A stretch of 64,000 nt of DNA, from contig NZ_CP082922.1 in the NCBI RefSeq assembly GCF_019931675.1, positions 3,363,001 to 3,427,000 on the forward strand. The letters are read 5' to 3'. The notes below the pieces were generated by a model. That model was not told the DNA's origin, did not search any database, and saw only the letters and a list, made by a program, of their open reading frames with translations. The position numbers and the translations under genes were made by a program. The DNA comes from Nocardioides rotundus. Lineage in GTDB: Bacteria; Actinomycetota; Actinomycetes; Propionibacteriales; Nocardioidaceae. Of the stretch, positions 27,759 to 35,346 are shown piece by piece. How positions within the stretch are numbered: the stretch's first letter is position 1; every line of letters begins with the position of its first letter.

Positions 27759-27782
27759 ACGAATGACACGCGTGTCATTCGT
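27759..27782. repeat. Perfect 24-bp palindrome, likely operator
   Basis: The half-site ACGAATGACACG is followed immediately by its exact reverse complement, with no spacer. The inner 12 bp (GACACGCGTGTC) look like operators of TetR-type dimeric repressors. TTGACG (27756-27761) runs into its left end like a -35, but no matching -10 is seen downstream. The nearest gene it could control is the NlpC/P60 hydrolase (start 27617, minus strand). Confidence 0.6.
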
Positions 27783-27827
27783 GGCTGGTGGCGGATCGCC
27801 CGACGTGGCCGGCCCGCTGCCTGGCCT

Positions 27828-27923
27828 CGGCCGTTTACCAGGTAGTCGCGTGACCTCGGCGCTCCACCCGGTGAATTCACCAGGTACGGCGACGCGACGG
27901 CACGACTACCTGGTAAACGGCCG
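27828..27923. repeat. Nested inverted-repeat element
   Basis: The 20-bp arm GGCCGTTTACCAGGTAGTCG (27829-27848) recurs exactly inverted at 27903-27922, and one more base pair extends it on the outside (27828/27923). The 54-bp centre contains another perfect palindrome, GGTGAATTCACC (27870-27881), followed by AGGTAC. The core word ACCAGGTA therefore appears three times: in the left arm, in the centre (27879-27886) and inverted in the right arm. RNA from either strand would fold into a long hairpin with an inner hairpin. This may be a REP/MITE-like dispersed element; no coding potential. Confidence 0.65.
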
Positions 27924-27975
27924 GGCCACGGGGGCGGCTGGGCCGGGGGCGGCCGGGCCGGGGAAGGGCGGGCCG

Positions 27976-29022
27976 CTAGTCCGCGTCGACCGGGATCTTC
28001 GAGGTCGTGGTGGTGGGATGCGACCCGAGGCCGTGCCGCTCGAACTTCTGCCCCGAGGCGATGCCGCCGAGGTAGTAGGCGACGAAGGCGATCACAATGC
28101 CCGCGATGTCGTCGGCGACGTAGTGCCAGCCGAAGTAGATGGTGGCCACAACGGTGACCGCGAAGTTGACCCACAGCAGCCAGTGCAGCGGCTTCCACTT
28201 CAAGGTGGCCTGCGCCATCATCGCCACCAGCAGGGTGATCGCGGTGTGCAGCGAGGCGAAGCCGGCGACGGACTGGACCTCGCCGAGCTGGCCGGAGTAC
28301 ATCACCGTCTGCCGGCCGTAGATCAGCCCGTCCATCAGCTGTCCCGACCCGGTGTCGGGCAGCTCGTGGAAGAGGAAGGGGTACTCGAAGCCGGGCCCGA
28401 GCGTGGGCAGCATGTAGTAGGACGCCGTGCCGAGGGTCCAGGCGATGCACTGCGAGGTCGCGAACCAGTAGCCGTGGCTGATGTTCTTGGTCCAGATCAG
28501 CCACGCGGTCAGCGCCAGCGGCACGAGCGGCAGGAACCACAGGTAGATCGTGGACAGGAAGTGCGCGGAGATCCCGGTGCCCAGCAGGTTGTGCAGGAGC
28601 ACGGCGGGCTCGTGGCCGGCGAACAGCGCCCGGTCGACCAGGTGCAGCTCGCGGTCGAAGTAGGTGTCGGGCCGCACGAACGGCAGGAAGGACTTGATGT
28701 TCCGGTAGGAGACGTAGGTGATGTAGAAGCAGACCACGCCCATCACCACCAGGGTCATCCGCTCCCGGGTCCAGTGGTCGCGGATCCGCTCCCGGATCAG
28801 CTGCGGCATCTTCTTGGGGTGGAACCGGGAGATCCACAGGGTCCGCGGCAGCATGTCGAGCAGGAAGGCGCCGAGGATCAGCATCGGCAACCGCACCCAC
28901 GCGGGGCCGAGGAAGCCCTCCGGGTCCGCGAGCCGCCGGCCGAGCGTGACCGCCATGACCACGGCGATCAGCCCCATCACGGAGGCGACCCCGATCAGGA
29001 GTACGTAGGCCCGACGATACAC
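27976..29022 (-). CDS. PAP2-superfamily membrane phosphatase/transferase, Aur1-like
   Basis: 348 residues with about seven membrane segments. The PAP2-type active site is split: SVAGFASLHTAIT (motif with the catalytic His) and GWHYVADDIAG (second His and Asp). The arrangement and length resemble Aur1/inositol-phosphorylceramide-synthase-like members and bacterial lipid phosphotransferases, not small PAP2 phosphatases. It probably moves or removes a phosphate head group on a lipid at the outer face of the membrane; substrate unknown. Start is a GTG at 29022. Confidence 0.75.
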   Translation of the reverse strand: MYRRAYVLLIGVASVMGLIAVVMAVTLGRRLADPEGFLGPAWVRLPMLILGAFLLDMLPRTLWISRFHPKKMPQLIRERIRDHWTRERMTLVVMGVVCFYITYVSYRNIKSFLPFVRPDTYFDRELHLVDRALFAGHEPAVLLHNLLGTGISAHFLSTIYLWFLPLVPLALTAWLIWTKNISHGYWFATSQCIAWTLGTASYYMLPTLGPGFEYPFLFHELPDTGSGQLMDGLIYGRQTVMYSGQLGEVQSVAGFASLHTAITLLVAMMAQATLKWKPLHWLLWVNFAVTVVATIYFGWHYVADDIAGIVIAFVAYYLGGIASGQKFERHGLGSHPTTTTSKIPVDAD

Positions 29023-29052
29023 GCCCGCAAGTGTAGGGATGTCACGTGACGT

Positions 29053-30051
29053 TCACTGAACCGTCACGGCCGCGAGCCGGGTCACATCGACGCCGAGCCG
29101 CACCCGCTCGCCGGGGGCGGGCGCGGTCCCCGAGGGGGCGACCGCGTCCATCGCGCCCAGTCCGTCGACGTCGACGACCAGGCGCACCTGCTCGGGCGCG
29201 GCGGTGGCGGAGACGACCGTCGCGGCCAGCGGGCCGGCGGGATCCACGACCAGCGCGGAGCGGCGTACGGCGACCCCCGGGGCCGCCGGAGCCCCGGCGG
29301 CCTCGAGCACCCGGGCCGCGGCGGCGCCCTGCAGGACCCGGGCATAGCCGAGGAACAGCGCGGTCTCGGGGTCGGCGGGGTGCTCCCACACCTCGGCGAC
29401 CGGACCCTGCTGCACCAGGCGGCCGGCTCGCATCACCGCCATCTCGTCGGCGACCGCGAACGCCTCCTCGTGGTCGTGGGTGACCAGCAGCGCGGTCGTG
29501 CCCGCCTCGGTGAGGATCCGCCGCAGGTCGTCGGCGAGCCGCTGCCGCAGGGTCCGGTCCAGCGCGGACAGTGGCTCGTCGAGCAGCAGCAGCCGGGGCT
29601 CGACGGCCAGAGCCCGAGCCAGGGCGACCCGCTGCCGCTCGCCGCCGGAGAGGGAGGCGGGCAGGCGCTCGCCGTACCCCTCCAGCCCGACGAGGGACAG
29701 CAGCTCGGCGACCCGCTCCTCACGCTCGCGGCCGGGCACCCGGCGCAGCCACAGGGCGTAGTCGACGTTGCGCGCGACGGTCAGGTGGGAGAACAGCTGC
29801 CCGTCCTGGAACATCAGCGCGAAGCCACGCCTGTGCGTGGGGACGCCGGCCAGGTCCTCCCCGCCGAAGCGGATCGAGCCCGCGCTCGGGGGCTCCAGGC
29901 CGGCGACCGCTCGCAGCAGCGTCGACTTCCCCGAGCCCGACGGGCCGAGGACCGCGAGCACCCGGCCGGGGTCGAGGGAGAGGCAGACGCCGTCCACGGC
30001 GGTGGTCTCGCCGTACCTGACCGTGAGGTCGTCGATCTCCAGGCCGGTCAT
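29053..30051 (-). CDS. thiQ: Thiamine ABC transporter ATP-binding protein
   Basis: 332 residues. Walker A GPSGSGKST (~34-42), Q-loop in FALMFQDGQLFSHLTV, signature LSGGERQRVALARAL, Walker B LLLLDEPLSALD and the H-loop LLVTHDHEEAF are all present. A C-terminal ~90-residue region rich in beta strands (VRRSALVVDPAGPLAATVVS) looks like a TOBE-type regulatory domain, longer than in E. coli ThiQ. Begins 1 nt after the permease stop. Specificity is assigned from the operon's TPP riboswitch and ThiB-like binding protein. Confidence 0.88.
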   Translation of the reverse strand: MTGLEIDDLTVRYGETTAVDGVCLSLDPGRVLAVLGPSGSGKSTLLRAVAGLEPPSAGSIRFGGEDLAGVPTHRRGFALMFQDGQLFSHLTVARNVDYALWLRRVPGREREERVAELLSLVGLEGYGERLPASLSGGERQRVALARALAVEPRLLLLDEPLSALDRTLRQRLADDLRRILTEAGTTALLVTHDHEEAFAVADEMAVMRAGRLVQQGPVAEVWEHPADPETALFLGYARVLQGAAAARVLEAAGAPAAPGVAVRRSALVVDPAGPLAATVVSATAAPEQVRLVVDVDGLGAMDAVAPSGTAPAPGERVRLGVDVTRLAAVTVQ

Positions 30052-30052
30052 C

Positions 30053-31726
30053 TCAGAAGGCTCCCACGCTGGGCACCCGCAGCCGCTCGACGGCCAGCAT
30101 CACCAGCGCGGTCGCGGCGGCGAGCACGCAGGAGGCGGCGAGCGCCATCCCGTAGTTGAGGGCGCCGGGGTGCCCGATCAGGCGGTAGATCACCACCGGC
30201 AGGGTCGGGGTGTCCGCCCGGGCCAGGAACGCGGTGGCGCCGAACTCGCCGAGCGAGACGGCGAAGGCGAAGCCGGCCGCGGCGAGCATCGGCTTCCACA
30301 CCACCGGCAGGTCCACGGTGGCCAGGGTGCGCAGCGCGCCGGCGCCGAGGGACGCGGCGGCCTGTCGCTGCCGGTCGTCCACCCCGCCCAGCACGGGCAC
30401 GATCGTGCGCACCACCAGCGGCAGCGCCACCAGCGCCTGGGCCACCGGCACCAGCAGCGGGCTGTCCCGCAGGTCCAGCGGCGGCTGGTCCAGGGTGATG
30501 AGCAGCCCGAAGCCGACGGTCACAGCGCTGACCCCGAGCGGCAGCATGAAGACCGCGTCCAGCGCTCCGCGCAGCCGCCGCTCCCCCGGCGTGACCGACC
30601 GGCGGGTGACCACGAAGGCGATCACCGTGCCCAGCAGCAGGCTCATCCAGGTCGCGTCCACGGCGGTGCGCAGGCTGGTGACGAGCGCGTCGGTCACGGG
30701 CACGGTCAATGCCTGGTTGCTGCCGGTGCTCGTCAGCGCGCGGTAGTTCGCCAGCCCCCACCCGTCGCCGACCCGCAGCGAGCCCGCGACGAGGGTGAGG
30801 ATCGGCGCACCGATGAGCACCAGTGCGACGAGCGTGGCGGCCAGGGCGGGTACGTCGGTCCTCCGCGGCCGCACCGGGCGGGGCACGGCCCGGGCGACCG
30901 TGGGGTCCGGCGTGGCCCGCAGCCGCTGGGCGACCACGAGCAGGACGAGCACCACGACCAGCTGCAGCAGGCTGAGCACCGCGGCGGCCCGGAGCTGGAA
31001 GAGCGTGGTGGTCAGCAGGTAGATCTCGGTCTCGACCGTGGACCAGCGCAGCCCTCCCAGGGTGAGCACGATCCCGAACGCGGTCGCGCAGAAGAGGAAC
31101 ACCACGCTCGCGGCGGAGACGATCGAGGGCCGCAGCGCGGGCAGGGTCACAGTGCGCAGCACCTGCACCGGCGTGGCACCCAGCGCGGCGGCGGCCTCGC
31201 CGGGGCGCCGGTCCAGCGACTCCCACGCGCTGCCGACCGCCCGGATCACCACCGAGGTGTTGAAGAACGCCAATCCGGCGAGGATCGCCCACACCGACCC
31301 GTCCCAGCCCAGCCAGCCGAGCGGCCCGCTGGTGCTGAAGAGCTGGCGGAAGGCGACGCCGACGACCAGGGTGGGCAGCACGAACGGGACCAGCAGCAGG
31401 GCGCGCAGCACCCGGCGGCCCGGGAACTCCAGCCGATGCAGGGCGTAGGCGGCGGGCAGGCCGAGGAGCAGCGAGAGCGCCGTACCGGCCGCGGCGGACC
31501 ACAGCGTGAACCACAGGACGCGCAGGGTGCGCTCTCGGGTGAGCACCTCCCACATGGCGCCGGGGTCGAAGCGGCCGCCCTCGAAGAGCCCGCGGGAGAC
31601 CATGCCGGCGACCGGCAGGGCGAAGAAGACGCCGAGCACCGCCAGGGGCACCAGCGCCAGCGCGAGGAGGGCGGCGACCCGGCGGCGGCTCAGCGCGTGG
31701 TCACGTCGGTCCACTCGGTGAGCCAC
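30053..31726 (-). CDS. thiP: Thiamine ABC transporter permease, two fused permease domains
   Basis: 557 residues with about twelve membrane segments. Two ABC-permease coupling motifs mark two tandem domains: EAAAALGATPVQVLRTVTLP (~190) and QAAASLGAGALRTLATVDLP (~460). This double-permease layout is that of ThiP/FbpB-type transporters. The GTG at 31726 lies inside the end of thiB (37-nt overlap) with GGGAG just upstream; a GTG at 31714 is an alternative. Membrane channel of the thiamine/TPP uptake system. Confidence 0.88.
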   Translation of the reverse strand: MAHRVDRRDHALSRRRVAALLALALVPLAVLGVFFALPVAGMVSRGLFEGGRFDPGAMWEVLTRERTLRVLWFTLWSAAAGTALSLLLGLPAAYALHRLEFPGRRVLRALLLVPFVLPTLVVGVAFRQLFSTSGPLGWLGWDGSVWAILAGLAFFNTSVVIRAVGSAWESLDRRPGEAAAALGATPVQVLRTVTLPALRPSIVSAASVVFLFCATAFGIVLTLGGLRWSTVETEIYLLTTTLFQLRAAAVLSLLQLVVVLVLLVVAQRLRATPDPTVARAVPRPVRPRRTDVPALAATLVALVLIGAPILTLVAGSLRVGDGWGLANYRALTSTGSNQALTVPVTDALVTSLRTAVDATWMSLLLGTVIAFVVTRRSVTPGERRLRGALDAVFMLPLGVSAVTVGFGLLITLDQPPLDLRDSPLLVPVAQALVALPLVVRTIVPVLGGVDDRQRQAAASLGAGALRTLATVDLPVVWKPMLAAAGFAFAVSLGEFGATAFLARADTPTLPVVIYRLIGHPGALNYGMALAASCVLAAATALVMLAVERLRVPSVGAF

Positions 31727-32769
31727 TTCTCCCGGTTGTCGGCGATCTCGGCCGGGTCGAGGGTCGCGGGGTCCTCGGGCTGCTCGGCGAACCGGGCCCA
31801 GTCCTGGGGCAGGTCGACGTCGTCGCGGACCGGGAAGACGTACATGCTCGTCGGCAGCGCCGCCTGCACGTCCTCGGACAGCAGGAAGTCCAGCACCTGC
31901 CGGGCGCCCTCGGGGTTGTCGGTGCCCTCGAGGACGCCGGCGTACTCGACCTGGCGGAAGCAGGTGTCCAGCAGCGCGCTCGTGGTGGACTCGCCGGTCT
32001 TCTTGTCCACGGTGAACGCCGGGCTGGAGTCGTAGGAGGTGACGATCGGGCGGTCGCCCCCGGCCTGGGTGAAGTCGACGTAGTAGGCGTCCTCCCAGCC
32101 CTTGGCCAGCTTCGTGTCGTTGGCCATCAGGTCCTCCCAGTAGGAGGGCCAGTCCTCGCCGTACTCCGCGATCGTGGCGAGCAGGAACGCCAGTCCCGGC
32201 GAGCTGGTGGTGGCGCCCTCGGTGACGAAGAGTCCGCGGTAGGCCGGCTCGGTCAGGTCGTCGAGCGTCTTCGGCGGGGTCTTGCCCTGCTTCTCGAACC
32301 AGGCGTCGTCGACGTTGACGCAGACGCTGGCGTTGTCGACCGGGACCATCCGGTCCCCGCCCTCGGGCAGCGCGTAGTCCTCCGCGCCCGCGGGCAGCTC
32401 GACGTCGCTCGTCGCGAAGACGTCCTCCTCCAGCGCCCGGGAGGCGAAGGTGTTGTCCACGCCGAAGGCGACGTCGCCGTCGGGGTTGCCCGCGGTCAGC
32501 GCCAGCTTCGTGGTGAGCTCGCCCGCGTCGCCGGAGCCCCGGACCTCCAGGGTGCGCCCGGTCTCCTGCTCGAACTGCCGGAGCAGCTTCTTCGGCAGGC
32601 TGAAGGAGTCGTGGGTGAGGAGTACGACCGGCCCCGACTCGGTCGCGGCCGAGCTGCCGCCACCCTGCGAGGCCTCCGGCTCGCTCGCGCTGTCGCCGCC
32701 GCTGAGCGAGCAGCCGGTCAGCGCGGCGGAGAGCACCAGCGCCCCCGTGGTGAGGTGGACCTTGGTCAT
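31690..32769 (-). CDS. thiB: Thiamine ABC transporter substrate-binding lipoprotein
   Basis: 359 residues. The signal peptide ends with the lipobox LTGC (Cys ~20), followed by a Ser/Gly/Glu-rich tether. The mature part starts VVLLTHDSFSLPKKLL, matching the opening strand of ThiB-like binding proteins, with PVDNASVCVNVD and SYDSSPAF as ligand-cleft segments. ATG at 32769 has GGGAG upstream. It lies directly behind a TPP riboswitch, so its expression should fall when thiamine pyrophosphate is plentiful. Confidence 0.9.
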   Translation of the reverse strand: MTKVHLTTGALVLSAALTGCSLSGGDSASEPEASQGGGSSAATESGPVVLLTHDSFSLPKKLLRQFEQETGRTLEVRGSGDAGELTTKLALTAGNPDGDVAFGVDNTFASRALEEDVFATSDVELPAGAEDYALPEGGDRMVPVDNASVCVNVDDAWFEKQGKTPPKTLDDLTEPAYRGLFVTEGATTSSPGLAFLLATIAEYGEDWPSYWEDLMANDTKLAKGWEDAYYVDFTQAGGDRPIVTSYDSSPAFTVDKKTGESTTSALLDTCFRQVEYAGVLEGTDNPEGARQVLDFLLSEDVQAALPTSMYVFPVRDDVDLPQDWARFAEQPEDPATLDPAEIADNREKWLTEWTDVTTR

Positions 32770-32776
32770 GTCCGGA

Positions 32777-32862
32777 CTCCCTTCGCCGGTGCTAACCGGA
32801 GCAGGTTCAAGGGTCTGCGGCTGGTCCGCACTCTCAGCGCACCCGGCGGCGCGCTCCCCTGT
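32777..32862 (-). promoter_or_regulatory. TPP (THI-box) riboswitch
   Basis: On the minus strand the leader of thiB reads AGGGGAGCG, then GTGCGCTGAGAGTGCGG, then GACCCTTGAACCTGCTC, CGGTTAGCACCGG and CGAAGGGAG. These are the conserved TPP aptamer blocks: CTGAGA in the pyrimidine-sensor arm, ACC(C)TTGAACCTG, the P4/P5 pairing, and the closing GAAGGGA. The final AAGGGAG overlaps the thiB Shine-Dalgarno, so TPP binding probably blocks translation initiation. TAGGGT at 32879-32874 is a likely -10 for the operon. Confidence 0.93.
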
Positions 32863-32911
32863 CGTGTGGACACACCCTACGCCGGGGGCGGCGCCCACCT
32901 ACGATGCGGGC

Positions 32912-33820
32912 ATGCCGAGCAGGAGACACCAGGCACTCGCCGCGGTCATTCCCCGTCTGCGGCGCTCCCGCGAGCTGGACGACGAGGCCGCCGAGCGGAG
33001 GCGGGTGGAGAGGTGGCACGCCCGCCTGACGCCGGGGATGCCGACCCCGCCGCGCTTCCGCCGCCGCTTCTCGGTGCGGGTCGAGGAGCTCACCGCGGCG
33101 AGCGGCGAGACCTTCCCCGCCTACGTGATCACCCGCCGCGGCTCCACCCCGCGGCGCACGATCCTCTACCTGCACGGCGGCGGCTTCATGGCGCCGATGG
33201 ACGTCACGCACGCGCGGTACGCCGGCCGCCTGGCCTCCGCGCTGGACGCCCGGGTGGTGCTGCCCGCCTATCCGCTCGCGCCCGAGCACACCTGGCGCGA
33301 CTCGCACGCCACGCTGGTCGAGCTGGCGGAGCGATGCGGGGCGAGCGACGAGCTGATCCTGGCGGGTGACTCCGCCGGCGGCGGCCTCGCCCTCGCCATC
33401 GCCCTCGGCCTGCGCGACCGCGGACGGGTCACCCCGGCGAAGCTGCTGCTGATCTCACCCTGGGTGGACCTGAGCACCAGCACCCCGGAGACGCCGGACT
33501 ACGACGCGATCGACACCTGGCTGTTCCTCGGCAAGCTGCGCGCCTACGCCGGCTGGTGGGCCGGGTCGGCCGACGACCTCGACCGGCCCGAGGTGAGCCC
33601 CGCGCTCGCCGACCTGTCCGGCCTGCCGCCCGCACTGATGTTCTGCGGCACCCGGGACCTGCTGGTGCCGGGCTGCCGGCTGCTGGCCCGCCGGGCCGCC
33701 GAGGCCGGCTGGCCGCTGAGGTACGTCGAGGAGGAGGGGCTGATCCACGTCTATCCCCTGCTCCCCCTCATCCCCGAGGCGCGTCGGGCCTGGCGCACCA
33801 CGGTGGAGTTCCTGCGGTGA
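32912..33820 (+). CDS. Alpha/beta hydrolase, hormone-sensitive-lipase family esterase
   Basis: 302 residues. The oxyanion-hole motif HGGGF (~91) and the nucleophile motif GDSAGGG (~151) are those of the HSL family; the acid and His are probably in GTRDLLVPG and EEGLIHVYPLLP. Carboxylesterase or lipase on short acyl esters; substrate unknown. TACGAT at 32900-32905 ends 6 nt before the ATG and no ribosome-binding site is present, so the mRNA may be leaderless. It is followed by an acetyltransferase gene with a GTGA overlap. Confidence 0.88.
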   Translation: MPSRRHQALAAVIPRLRRSRELDDEAAERRRVERWHARLTPGMPTPPRFRRRFSVRVEELTAASGETFPAYVITRRGSTPRRTILYLHGGGFMAPMDVTHARYAGRLASALDARVVLPAYPLAPEHTWRDSHATLVELAERCGASDELILAGDSAGGGLALAIALGLRDRGRVTPAKLLLISPWVDLSTSTPETPDYDAIDTWLFLGKLRAYAGWWAGSADDLDRPEVSPALADLSGLPPALMFCGTRDLLVPGCRLLARRAAEAGWPLRYVEEEGLIHVYPLLPLIPEARRAWRTTVEFLR

Positions 33821-34245
33821 CCCCGACGGTCGCGGACCGAGGGTTCGAGGAGCTGACCTCGCGGGAGGCCTATGCGCTGTGGCGGCTGCGGCAGGACGTG
33901 TTCGTGGTGGAGCAGGCCTCGCCGTACCCCGACCTCGACGGCCGCGACCTGGACCCCACGACGCGCCACCTCACCGTGCACGACGACGACCGGCTGGCCG
34001 GCTGCCTGCGGCTGGTCGACGACGGCGACGTGCTGCGGATCGGGCGGGTGGCCGTGGCGGCCTCCCACCGCGGCCGGGGCGTGGCGGCGGCGCTGATGGA
34101 CGCCGCGATGGCCCGGGTCGGCGATCGTCCCTGCCGGCTGGACGCGCAGACCTACCTGGTGGGCTTCTACGCGTCCTACGGCTTCGCGGTCGACGGGCCA
34201 GAGTTCGTCGAGGACGGCGTGCCCCACCTGCCGATGGCCCGCTGA
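33817..34245 (+). CDS. ElaA-like GNAT N-acetyltransferase
   Basis: 142 residues. FEELTSREAYALWRLRQDVFVVEQ at the start and RIGRVAVAASHRGRGVAAALM (acetyl-CoA loop RGRGVA) match the small ElaA/YjcF-type GNAT proteins; the end QTYLVGFYASYGF is typical too. Substrate unknown. The GTG overlaps the esterase stop, implying co-translation. Its last 70 nt are also the antisense of the convergent metallo-hydrolase gene. Confidence 0.85.
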   Translation: MTPTVADRGFEELTSREAYALWRLRQDVFVVEQASPYPDLDGRDLDPTTRHLTVHDDDRLAGCLRLVDDGDVLRIGRVAVAASHRGRGVAAALMDAAMARVGDRPCRLDAQTYLVGFYASYGFAVDGPEFVEDGVPHLPMAR

Positions 34246-35339
34246 GCGCTCGTCGTCGGACCGATCCGGGGCGCGCTTGGTCCTGACGCCGGGGAGTACG
34301 TCGCCACGCCGTCGGCCATCGCCCGGACCAGCCGGCCCTGGGCGACCAGCAGCTCGAGATGGGCCCGGGTCTCCAGGGCCGCGAGCCCGGCGTTGAAGGG
34401 GTCGAGGTCGCCGAAGGCCCGCTCACGGCGGGTCCAGCCCATCTGCCCGGCCACGTCGACCGCCGTACCCGGCTCGGCCGTGACGATCTGCGCGCACAGG
34501 TCCAGCCGCGCGGCGTGGTGCGCGAGCAGCTCGTCGACCCGCGCATGGACCGACGGCGCGACCGGCCCGTGCGCCGGAAGCAGCCGGGCGTCCGGCAGCC
34601 CGCGCACCTTGGTCAGCGAGCCGAGGAAGTCGCCGAGCGGCAGCGGCGCGACGATGCCCTCGAAGCCGATGGACGGGGTGATCGTCGGCAGCACGTGGTC
34701 GCCCGCGAAGAGCAGCCCGGCGTCGGTGTCGTGGAAGACGTAGTGGCCCTGGGTGTGGCCGGGCGTGTGCACGGCGTCCAGGGTCCGCGCGCCGACGGTG
34801 ATCCGGTGATCGCCCTCGAGCCAGCTGTCCGGATAGCCCCAGTGCGTCGGGTCCGGGCGGTGATCGGCGGCGTACTCCTCCCACAGCCGGGCCAGGTCGA
34901 CGGCACCGGCGACCCGGAGCTCGGTGACGTGGGGGTCCGGGGCCCTGGCGTCCGGGGCGAGCACCCGGTCGAGGGTGCCCTTGTCCCCGAGGCCCAGCGA
35001 GACGTGCGCGCCGACCTCGCGCCGCACCGTCACGGCCTGGGTGTAGTGGTCGCGGTGCACGTGGGTGACCAGGAAGCGCCGGATGTCGCCGAGGGCGAAC
35101 CCGGCGTCGGCCAGCGAGGTCTCCAGCAGCCGCCGCGAGGCCTCGATCGCCCAGCCGCCGTCGACCAGGGTGAGCCCGTCGTCGGTCGCCAGGACGTAGA
35201 CGTTGACCGCCCGCAGCCCGTCGTTGGGCAGCGGCAGCGGGATCCGCCACAGCCCGTCGGCGACCGGCCAGGCGCCGGACTCGGCCCAGGGCAGGCCGGA
35301 GTCCGGCGAGACGGCGGCGTGCGTCGAGGTGCTGGTCAC
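34176..35339 (-). CDS. MBL-fold metallo-hydrolase
   Basis: 387 residues from a GTG at 35339. The HxHxDH zinc motif is H93-V-H95-R-D97-H98 in LVTHVHRDHY. TPGHTQGHYVFHD carries the next zinc His and LLFAGDHVLP the bridging Asp. The domain after ~290 is helical, as in MBL proteins with a C-terminal winged-helix-like domain. The C-terminal ~23 residues (rich in Ser, Thr, Pro) are encoded antisense to the ElaA-like gene and may be non-essential. It starts 7 nt after the symporter stop, so the two are probably co-transcribed. Substrate unknown. Confidence 0.85.
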   Translation of the reverse strand: MTSTSTHAAVSPDSGLPWAESGAWPVADGLWRIPLPLPNDGLRAVNVYVLATDDGLTLVDGGWAIEASRRLLETSLADAGFALGDIRRFLVTHVHRDHYTQAVTVRREVGAHVSLGLGDKGTLDRVLAPDARAPDPHVTELRVAGAVDLARLWEEYAADHRPDPTHWGYPDSWLEGDHRITVGARTLDAVHTPGHTQGHYVFHDTDAGLLFAGDHVLPTITPSIGFEGIVAPLPLGDFLGSLTKVRGLPDARLLPAHGPVAPSVHARVDELLAHHAARLDLCAQIVTAEPGTAVDVAGQMGWTRRERAFGDLDPFNAGLAALETRAHLELLVAQGRLVRAMADGVATYSPASGPSAPRIGPTTSAQRAIGRWGTPSSTNSGPSTAKP

Positions 35340-35346
35340 CCCGGCA

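Larger units (their letters stand above)
27618..27975. other. 358-bp intergenic region with two palindromic structures
   Basis: No gene is supported here. It holds the upstream region of the NlpC/P60 gene (on the minus strand TAGCGT at 27691-27686 is a possible -10), a perfect 24-bp palindrome and a separate nested inverted-repeat element, both listed on their own. CTCGTGACG (27639-27647) is also repeated inverted at 27695-27703 around the possible promoter. The stretch at 27700-27740 is clearly AT-richer than the rest of the window. Confidence 0.6.
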
